Source of the DNA: Atribacterota bacterium
GTDB lineage: Bacteria > Atribacterota > Phoenicimicrobiia > Phoenicimicrobiales > Phoenicimicrobiaceae
Direction: 5' to 3'
DNA length: 8,648 nt
Assembly (NCBI GenBank): GCA_030666935.1
Contig: DAOUWX010000068.1
Coordinates: 1-8,648, forward strand
In this document: piece by piece, positions 1 through 4,307 of the stretch
How positions within the stretch are numbered: position 1 is the first letter of the stretch
How the letters are laid out: the number at the start of each line of letters is the position of its first letter
The notes under the pieces: model-generated
What the model saw: only the letters and a program-made list of their open reading frames with translations
What the model was told of the DNA's origin: nothing
Database searches by the model: none
Translations under genes and position numbers: made by a program

Positions 1-612
1 CAAACCTATAATAATTTAAAAAAACAAAAGGCTGATTTAGAAAAAACTAAAGTAAATAAAGTCTATCTTAAAACGAAAGATAGATCTATATTTGAGAAAA
101 AAAAGTTTTTTCTTCCCATTAAGTATGTTTATTTAACCAGTTTTGTTCTTATAATCTTTATCGGATTACTTCTATTAAGTAATTCACTCAGAGAAGCCCA
201 GGATATTCCAGTTCCTTCGCCTGAAATCGGAAATGAAACTGACATAAATATTGAGGAAGAAGCGAATGATATAGATACTTTAGCTGAAGAAATTGTTGAT
301 TTGGAAGCAGAAGCTATTATTGCAGAATATTCAACTGAAGATAGTTTTTTAGAAGAAAAATTACCTATTCTAAAAGTAATAGCAAGTGACAAAACCTGGG
401 TAAAAATCATTTCCGAAGATAAAATAATATTTGAGGGAATATTATTTGAAGGGGAAGAATATTTTTGGGAAACCGACCAAGTCTTAGAAATTATAACTGA
501 ATATCCGACTAAAATTGAAACATATTATGATGATGAATCGATTGAGATTAGCAAAGGAACTATTGATAATTACCTTCTAAAATACAATTTTACTCCTGAA
601 GAAAATATTTAA
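1..612 (+). CDS. rodZ: RodZ-like cell-shape protein, C-terminal part (5' end outside window)
   Basis: The frame is open from the first base, giving 203 residues with no start inside the window. What is visible is a basic, lysine-rich cytoplasmic stretch (residues 1-41), one hydrophobic membrane segment (about 42-59, YLTSFVLIIFIGLLLL), an acidic linker (about 75-118) and a beta-rich domain (about 122-195) with the pattern of DUF4115: 'SDKTWVKI', then 'FEGILFEGEEYFWE'. In RodZ an N-terminal helix-turn-helix domain binds MreB and the C-terminal domain lies outside the membrane, linking the elongation machinery to the cell wall. The helix-turn-helix part would be upstream and cannot be checked. 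The Gly-rich stretch often seen in the last third of DUF4115 is absent here, so this copy is divergent. In related gene orders rodZ lies upstream of recA, which fits. A different membrane protein carrying a DUF4115 domain is the alternative. Confidence 0.8.
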   Translation, partial: QTYNNLKKQKADLEKTKVNKVYLKTKDRSIFEKKKFFLPIKYVYLTSFVLIIFIGLLLLSNSLREAQDIPVPSPEIGNETDINIEEEANDIDTLAEEIVDLEAEAIIAEYSTEDSFLEEKLPILKVIASDKTWVKIISEDKIIFEGILFEGEEYFWETDQVLEIITEYPTKIETYYDDESIEISKGTIDNYLLKYNFTPEENI

Positions 613-619
613 TGTTTTT

Positions 620-660
620 TAGGGTTGCCCCGCTAAAGGAGTAACTACTAATAAGGGCAA
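620..660. repeat. GC-rich imperfect inverted repeat, probably a fragment of a dispersed hairpin repeat
   Basis: A GC-rich patch lies in the 93-nt gap between rodZ and the DUF4416 gene. TTGCCC (625-630) can pair with GGGCAA (655-660). The left half, with GTTGCCCCGCTAAAG, looks like half of a palindromic intergenic repeat, and the adjoining AGTAACTACTAA resembles the TTAGT-type repeat DNA found elsewhere in the window. The A-run after 660 would make it terminator-like only on the minus strand, where no gene needs one. Further weak pairings (GAGT 639-642 with ACTC 665-668, CTACT 645-649 with AGTAG 677-681) allow an alternative fold. Confidence 0.4.
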
Positions 661-705
661 AAAAACTCAAACTAAAAGTAGAACAGTTAGGAATATATTA
701 AAACT

Positions 706-1269
706 GTGGGAAAGATATTTTCACCAAAACCTGCCAAACTTATAATAAGTATGATTGCCTCGGATAAAAATTTATTCAACCCATGCAAAGAAGTATTAAT
801 TAGAAGATTTGGAGAAGTTGATATCGAGAGTAATACTCAGCCTTTTAATTTTACAGATTATTACCAAGAAGAATTTGGCCAACATTTAATACAAAAATTG
901 TTTTCCTTTTCCACCCTGATTAGACAAGATAAGCTTGCAGAAATTAAAATAATAACCAATGGTTTAGAAATTAATATACACAATAATATTGAAACAGATA
1001 TAATTCATCCTGAAAGAAAAATAAATCTTGATCCGGGATATGTTACCCTGGATAAATATATTCTGGCCAGTACTAAAAATGGACCATCCAGAATTTACCT
1101 TAATCAAGGGATATACGCTGAAATTACCCTTAGATTTATAAATAAATTATTTGTTCCTTGTGAATATACCTATCCTAATTATAAGACTAACGAGTATATA
1201 AATTTTTTAAATTCCGTTAGGCTAAAATACAAATTGCAGCTAAGAGATAAACTAGTCGTTAGTGAATAG
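706..1269 (+). CDS. DUF4416 family protein
   Basis: The 187-residue protein matches the DUF4416 pattern along its length: an N-terminal 'PKPAKLIISMIASD' (residues 8-21), 'RRFGEVDIES' (28-37), 'FNFTDYYQEEFG' (47-58), 'LAEIKIITN' (77-85), 'INLDPGYVTLDKYILASTKN' (106-125), 'RIYLNQGIYAEITLRF' (129-144) and 'TYPNYKT' (155-161). No biochemical function is established for the family and none is proposed here. It has no membrane segment or signal peptide. The start is GTG at 706, which gives the usual 'MGKI..PKP.KL' beginning. The nearest Shine-Dalgarno-like AGGA (689-692) is rather far, 13 nt away; an in-frame ATT at 697 is the alternative. The final residues LVVSE and the stop are read from a dispersed repeat that begins near 1253, so the native C-terminus was probably different. 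Confidence 0.85.
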   Translation: MGKIFSPKPAKLIISMIASDKNLFNPCKEVLIRRFGEVDIESNTQPFNFTDYYQEEFGQHLIQKLFSFSTLIRQDKLAEIKIITNGLEINIHNNIETDIIHPERKINLDPGYVTLDKYILASTKNGPSRIYLNQGIYAEITLRFINKLFVPCEYTYPNYKTNEYINFLNSVRLKYKLQLRDKLVVSE

Positions 1270-1282
1270 TGAATATTCGTTA
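1253..1282. repeat. Four-unit 7-bp degenerate tandem repeat, copy 1
   Basis: About four units of a 7-bp pattern, TAGTSRW (for example TAGTCGT and TAGTGAA), run from inside the end of the DUF4416 gene into the following gap. A second copy at 5843-5872 is identical over 30 nt except for one base (T here, G there, at 1276). The copy supplies the last codons and the TAG stop of the DUF4416 gene. Confidence 0.85.
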
Positions 1283-1290
1283 GTACAAGA

Positions 1291-1314
1291 AGACACGGCG
1301 CGCCGTGCCTCTAC
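1291..1314 (-). repeat. GTAG-headed REP-like hairpin (minus orientation)
   Basis: A perfect 14-bp palindrome, CACGGCGCGCCGTG (1294-1307), is followed by CCTCTAC. Read on the minus strand the element starts GTAGAGG and then enters the palindrome. A GTAG head on a GC-rich hairpin is the layout of REP sequences associated with REP-associated tyrosine transposases (RAYTs). It faces the next element (1324-1347) tail to tail in an inverted pair. Confidence 0.65.
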
Positions 1315-1323
1315 TTTTCTTTT

Positions 1324-1347
1324 GTAGGGGCACAATGAATTGTGCCC
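1324..1347 (+). repeat. GTAG-headed REP-like hairpin (plus orientation)
   Basis: GTAG (1324-1327) is followed by a perfect 8-bp stem, GGGCACAA (1328-1335) and TTGTGCCC (1340-1347), with a TGAA loop. Nearly the same sequence recurs at 6140-6163 with one base changed. Together with 1291-1314 it forms an inverted pair about 57 bp across. In the gap from DUF4416 to thpR it could also act as a weak transcription or RNA-processing signal, but no T-run follows. Confidence 0.7.
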
Positions 1348-1426
1348 GCTCTGTTTTTACTGCTTCTTACTGGCCTTGCTAAGCGGGTATCTACTAAACA
1401 GGGATCAAGGAAAAAAGAAATTACTA

Positions 1427-1432
1427 TATAAT
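1427..1432 (+). promoter_or_regulatory. Possible -10 element upstream of thpR
   Basis: A perfect TATAAT hexamer lies 51 nt before the thpR start in very AT-rich DNA. No convincing TTGACA-like -35 lies 16-18 nt upstream, and there is no TGn extension. In DNA this AT-rich a perfect -10 can arise by chance. If real, it would drive thpR, recA and recX. Confidence 0.25.
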
Positions 1433-1482
1433 GAATTTAAATAAAATATAAATAAAATATATAGGGAGTTAATTATAAAAAT

Positions 1483-2055
1483 TTGGAAAAAGTAAGGTCA
1501 TTTATCGCCGTAAATTTAAATCCGAAGATAAAAGAATATTTAGCTTCTCTTAAAGATAATATAGATATACCTGAATCTAAATTAAAATGGGTTGAAAAAA
1601 ATAATTTACACATAACTATAAAATTTTTGGGTTATATATCGCAGAAAGAAACAGAATTAATTAAAGTAGAATTAAAAGAAATTTCCAGTCAACACAACCC
1701 TTTTTTAATAAAACTATCTTCATATATCGGTATATTTCCAACCTACAAGATACCCCGAATAATCTGGGTAGGGATTAAGGAAGGCACGAATGAATTAGAA
1801 GAGTTATATAATTCCATAGAGATAAATTTATTTAAGAAAGGTTTTCCCAGGGAAGATAAAGATTTTTCTAGCCATATAACCATCGGAAGGGTGAAATTTA
1901 TTAGAGACAAGACTAATTTTATTCAAATAGTAAAAAGAATTAAGGTAAATATTTTATCTCAAGAGATTAACAGTATTGACCTCATGGAAAGCAAGCTAAC
2001 TCCAAATGGACCTATATATAACATAACAACAAAATTCCCTTTACTAAAACAATAG
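1483..2055 (+). CDS. thpR: RNA 2',3'-cyclic phosphodiesterase (2H family)
   Basis: The 190-residue protein carries both HxTx signatures of the 2H phosphoesterases: 'LHITIKFLG' with H43 and T45, and 'SHITIGRVK' with H131 and T133. Family members open the 2',3'-cyclic phosphate of RNA ends to a 2'-phosphate; some members were first described as 2'-5' RNA ligases. The opening 'VRSFIAVNL' is the usual first beta strand of ThpR, and length and spacing between the two motifs are normal. The start is TTG at 1483. A purine-rich AGGGAG at 1463-1468 is the likely ribosome site although the 14-nt spacing is long, and no other start codon is in frame nearby. The gene lies 64 nt upstream of recA, as in many Firmicutes-like genomes, and is probably cotranscribed with it. 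Confidence 0.92.
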   Translation: MEKVRSFIAVNLNPKIKEYLASLKDNIDIPESKLKWVEKNNLHITIKFLGYISQKETELIKVELKEISSQHNPFLIKLSSYIGIFPTYKIPRIIWVGIKEGTNELEELYNSIEINLFKKGFPREDKDFSSHITIGRVKFIRDKTNFIQIVKRIKVNILSQEINSIDLMESKLTPNGPIYNITTKFPLLKQ

Positions 2056-2102
2056 AAAATCAATAACCTCACTAAAATATTTATTAAAAAATAAAGAAAT
2101 GC

Positions 2103-2109
2103 AAAGGAG
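2103..2109 (+). promoter_or_regulatory. recA ribosome binding site that fixes the start
   Basis: AAAGGAG lies 10 nt upstream of the ATG at 2120. An earlier in-frame ATG at 2099 would put this Shine-Dalgarno sequence inside the coding region and has no comparable site of its own, so 2120 is the preferred start. Confidence 0.8.
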
Positions 2110-2119
2110 TAAACTAAAA

Positions 2120-3163
2120 ATGACTGACAAAATGGAACAAAACAACCCGGAAAGAGAAAAAGCATTGAATGTAGCCATGCAGAATATTGAACAAAAATTT
2201 GGAAAAGGTTCTATAATGAAATTAGGGGATCGTCCTAAGATTTCTGGAAGTAACACTATTTCGACCGGTTCATTGAGTTTAGATATCGCTCTGGGAATAG
2301 GTGGCGTCCCAAGAGGAAGAGTAATAGAGATTTTTGGACCTGAAGCCTCCGGGAAGACTACACTTGCTTTACATATTATAGCTGAAGCTCAAAAAAATAA
2401 TGGTATCGCTGCTTTTATCGATGCTGAGCATGCTTTAGACCCAAATTATGCTAAAAACATTGGAGTCAATACAGATGAATTAATTATATCTCAGCCCGAT
2501 ACCGGTGAACAGGCTTTAGAAATAGCTGAATCTTTAGTTAGAAGTAATGCCGTTGATGTTATTGTGGTAGATTCGGTTGCGGCTCTGGTACCTAAAGCAG
2601 AAATAGAAGGTAATATGGGAGATTCCTATATGGGATTACAAGCAAGATTGATGTCTCAAGCCCTCAGGAAGCTCACCGCTATTATTAGTAAATCAAGAAC
2701 TACAACCGTATTTGTAAATCAAATTAGAGAAAAGATCGGCATCTTTTTTGGAAATCCTGAAACTACTCCGGGCGGTAGAGCACTTAAGTTTTATTCTACC
2801 ATTAGAATGGATATCAGAAGAAAGGCAACCATTAAAAAAGATGAAAATAATATCGGAATAACCGCCAAGGTAAAAGTGGTAAAAAATAAATTAGCCCCTC
2901 CCTTTAAAGAAACAATGTTCGATATAATTTTTGGCAAAGGAATATCCAAAGAAGGAGATATCATAGATCTTGGCATAAAATACAATATATTACAAAAATC
3001 AGGAGTTTGGGTATCTTATAATGATACAAAATTTGGCCAGGGACGTGAAAACTCTAAAACCTACCTGCAAGAACACTCTGAAATTGCAAAAGAAATAGAA
3101 AACAAAATATTGGCTACTGCTGGGATTGATAAAAAAATAATTAAAGAGGATACAAAAAAATAA
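2120..3163 (+). CDS. recA: Recombinase RecA
   Basis: The 347-residue protein is a full-length RecA, which polymerises on single-stranded DNA, drives homologous strand exchange with ATP and triggers LexA cleavage where an SOS system exists. Visible motifs are Walker A 'GPEASGKTT' (73-81), the polymerisation motif region 'EQKFGKGSIMKLGD' (24-37), Walker B 'VIVVDSVAAL' (147-156), loop L1 'EGNMGDSYMGLQARLMSQALRK' region (163-184) and loop L2 'GNPETTPGGRALKF' (211-224). The C-terminal tail is short and mixed in charge (KKIIKEDTKK), less acidic than in E. coli. No intein interrupts it. I see no GAAC-N4-GTTC or CTGT-N8-ACAG type SOS box between thpR and recA, so any damage control probably acts further upstream or differently. 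The stop codon overlaps the proposed recX start. Confidence 0.98.
   Translation: MTDKMEQNNPEREKALNVAMQNIEQKFGKGSIMKLGDRPKISGSNTISTGSLSLDIALGIGGVPRGRVIEIFGPEASGKTTLALHIIAEAQKNNGIAAFIDAEHALDPNYAKNIGVNTDELIISQPDTGEQALEIAESLVRSNAVDVIVVDSVAALVPKAEIEGNMGDSYMGLQARLMSQALRKLTAIISKSRTTTVFVNQIREKIGIFFGNPETTPGGRALKFYSTIRMDIRRKATIKKDENNIGITAKVKVVKNKLAPPFKETMFDIIFGKGISKEGDIIDLGIKYNILQKSGVWVSYNDTKFGQGRENSKTYLQEHSEIAKEIENKILATAGIDKKIIKEDTKK
3145..3150 (+). promoter_or_regulatory. recX ribosome binding site inside the end of recA
   Basis: AGAGGA lies within the last recA codons, exactly 9 nt before the ATA proposed as the recX start. It is the only purine-rich site that can serve recX, and it places initiation on the overlap with the recA stop. 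This site is what supports the non-standard start. Confidence 0.6.
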
Positions 3164-3795
3164 ATATAATTACTTCTATAAACTACGATAAAAAAGATAT
3201 TAGTCAAGTAGTTCTTTATTTAGATAATAAAACCAGGTACAAAGTAAATGAAAATATAATTAAAGCATTAGATATTTGCCTTGACAAAGAATTATCTGAT
3301 AAGGAAATTGAAAAAATTATTTCAGAAGATAAAATTATAAAAGGCAAAGAATATCTTTTAAGACTTCTATCGCGGAGAATTTATAGCAGGTATGAAGTAT
3401 TAAAAAAGTTAAATGATAAAGGATATCCTGAAAACATTATCGCTGATCTTATTTTTTGGTTAGAAAATAATAGCTTTATTAACGATGAATTATTTGCCGA
3501 GATGTGGGCGCAATTTCGATTACAAAACAAACCTATAGGAAGGTATAAGTTAAATCAGGAATTAAGAATAAAAGGAGTTAAACAGGATATCATCCAAAAA
3601 GTTATAGACAAAACATATATAGAAATGGATGAATTGACATTAGCCCGAAATCTTATAAAAGAAAAAATTGTGTCATCCAAAATAAAAAATATTAAAGTAA
3701 ATCCAAAAAAAATATATAATTTTTTATTAAGAAGAGGTTTTTCAATAGAAATTTCGAAAAACATTTACCATGAACTAAGAAACAAAAAGTTTTAA
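3160..3795 (+). CDS. recX: RecX, modulator of RecA, with an apparent ATA start
   Basis: RecX proteins are small helical-repeat regulators that bind and usually inhibit RecA filaments. The full frame gives 211 residues, the family's usual size: an opening beta strand 'IITSINYDKKD' (3-13), then 'EYLLRLLSRRIYSRYEVLKKLNDKGY' region (64-89, the A..YLs.R..S..EL..KL..KG pattern), 'WLENNSFINDELFAEMWAQFR' region (100-120) and 'GRYKLNQELRIKGV' (127-140), with a third helical repeat at the C-terminus. The first canonical start in frame is the ATG at 3502 (residue 115), which would delete more than half of the family fold. I read all codons from the preceding in-frame stop at 3142-3144 and found no ATG, GTG or TTG. 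ATA at 3160, overlapping the recA TAA and 9 nt after AGAGGA, is the best start; ATA 3166 or ATT 3169 are alternatives. The gene follows recA directly, the usual position, implying translational coupling. Confidence 0.85.
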   Translation: MNIITSINYDKKDISQVVLYLDNKTRYKVNENIIKALDICLDKELSDKEIEKIISEDKIIKGKEYLLRLLSRRIYSRYEVLKKLNDKGYPENIIADLIFWLENNSFINDELFAEMWAQFRLQNKPIGRYKLNQELRIKGVKQDIIQKVIDKTYIEMDELTLARNLIKEKIVSSKIKNIKVNPKKIYNFLLRRGFSIEISKNIYHELRNKKF

Positions 3796-3818
3796 AAATA
3801 ATCTATAACATATTTAAG

Positions 3819-3851
3819 TATAGCGTATATCGTATATTGTATTTCGTATTA
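3819..3851. repeat. 7-bp degenerate tandem repeat, outer left arm
   Basis: Four 7-bp units follow one another with the pattern TATWKYG (TATAGCG at 3819-3825, TATATCG at 3826-3832, then two more), ending in a partial fifth. The reverse complement of the array at 4063-4092 has the same 7-bp period and a TNNAGCG core, so the two are outer arms of an inverted arrangement. Confidence 0.8.
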
Positions 3852-3856
3852 GTTCT

Positions 3857-3888
3857 CCAGTTACCCTGTTTACCGGTTAACCCGTTAA
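3857..3888. repeat. 8-bp degenerate tandem repeat, inner left arm
   Basis: Four 8-bp units with consensus CCNGTTAA follow without gaps (3857-3864, 3865-3872, 3873-3880, 3881-3888). The array is complementary to the inner right arm at 3961-3996; over 22 aligned positions I count 18 matches, so a long imperfect hairpin is possible. Confidence 0.8.
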
Positions 3889-3960
3889 TTTCAAATACAG
3901 ATTCTCTATTACTAGATGAGAGTTAATTAATACAGTTAACCAACCTGATTTTCATTCTTC

Positions 3961-3996
3961 AACTGGATAACTGGTAAACTGGCTAACCGGCTAACC
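3961..3996. repeat. 8-bp degenerate tandem repeat, inner right arm
   Basis: Four 8-bp units of AACYGGNW (3961-3968, 3969-3976, 3977-3984, 3985-3992) plus a partial fifth. It is the inverted counterpart of 3857-3888, separated from it by 72 nt. Confidence 0.8.
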
Positions 3997-4062
3997 ATCT
4001 TTACAACATACGATTCATAAGATACTTATTTGTTTCTCGCCTTCATTTGCTGCCCGCAACTA

Positions 4063-4092
4063 TACGCTAAACGCTGTACGCTCCACGCTATA
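4063..4092. repeat. 7-bp degenerate tandem repeat, outer right arm
   Basis: Four 7-bp units of NACGCTN (TACGCTA at 4063-4069, AACGCTG at 4070-4076, then two more). On the other strand it reads as a TNNAGCG array of the same period as 3819-3851. A looser stretch with ATACGAT/ATACTTA spacing lies between the two right arms, around 4009-4029. Confidence 0.8.
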
Positions 4093-4124
4093 TATTATAT
4101 GCTCGATACTTTATTTTAATGAGT

Positions 4125-4153
4125 TTGACTTTTTAAACTCTACAGGTTAAAAT
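4125..4153 (+). promoter_or_regulatory. Probable sigma-70 type promoter for rny
   Basis: TTGACT (4125-4130) and TAAAAT (4148-4153) are separated by exactly 17 nt, the best -35/-10 pair in this gap. The -35 lies inside a 6-bp dyad, GAGTTT (4121-4126) and AAACTC (4135-4140), which could be an operator or chance. Transcription would start near 4160 and leave a leader of about 150 nt before rny. Confidence 0.5.
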
Positions 4154-4236
4154 ATTTTAAGTAAATATTTCAAATATTTGCAATCTCTTATATAACTATT
4201 ACGGTTTCTAATTCTGTGTAAATACATATTAAATTA

Positions 4237-4245
4237 TGTTAAAAT
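4237..4245 (+). promoter_or_regulatory. Possible extended -10 promoter for rny
   Basis: TGTTAAAAT fits the TGn-TAnnnT form of an extended -10, which can work without a good -35. It would give a leader of about 55 nt. It is an alternative or addition to the promoter at 4125-4153. Confidence 0.3.
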
Positions 4246-4292
4246 GTGATTTAAATTAAATTATATCTTATGTACCTTGTAAATTGAATATT

Positions 4293-4298
4293 AGGAGG
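4293..4298 (+). promoter_or_regulatory. rny ribosome binding site that points to an ATT start
   Basis: AGGAGG, the strongest Shine-Dalgarno sequence in the window, ends 9 nt before the in-frame ATT at 4308. It lies 81 nt before the first in-frame ATG (4380), far too distant to serve that codon. Confidence 0.75.
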
Positions 4299-4307
4299 TG
4301 AAGTAAT

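Larger units (their letters stand above)
3796..4307. other. 512-nt intergenic region between recX and rny
   Basis: I find no convincing gene here on either strand. The first 300 nt hold four arrays of 7- or 8-bp degenerate repeats arranged in mirror image (listed separately), with a short AT-rich core at about 3889-3960. The remaining 200 nt are AT-rich and carry two promoter candidates and the rny ribosome binding site. No Rho-independent terminator with a T-run was seen after recX. Confidence 0.6.

Noticed and set aside
129..410. Minus-strand open frames such as 129-410, 1959-2165, 2044-2256, 2791-2985, 4871-5113 and 7868-8119
   Set aside because: They lie opposite well-supported genes, resemble no family I know and have no supporting ribosome sites; they are shadows of the plus-strand genes.
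301..612. A free-standing 103-residue gene at TTG 301
   Set aside because: The frame is open to the window's first base and encodes a membrane helix and linker upstream, so this is only the end of the rodZ-like gene.
620..705. A riboswitch upstream of the DUF4416 gene
   Set aside because: The pairings are short and match no riboswitch consensus I know; the GC-rich half looks more like a dispersed-repeat fragment.
2099..2119. recA start at ATG 2099
   Set aside because: It would place the clear Shine-Dalgarno AAAGGAG (2103-2109) inside the gene; ATG 2120 has ideal spacing and gives a normal RecA N-terminus.
3502..3795. A separate 97-residue gene beginning at ATG 3502
   Set aside because: The same frame upstream to 3160 encodes the rest of a normal RecX protein, so this is the C-terminal half of recX.
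3819..4092. A CRISPR array
   Set aside because: The units are only 7-8 bp, adjoin without spacers and are inverted halfway; there are no cas genes.
4163..4180. Direct AAATATTT repeats and the CAAATATTTG palindrome as a repressor operator downstream of the rny promoter
   Set aside because: Such AT-only palindromes are expected by chance in DNA this AT-rich, and no regulator gene is nearby.
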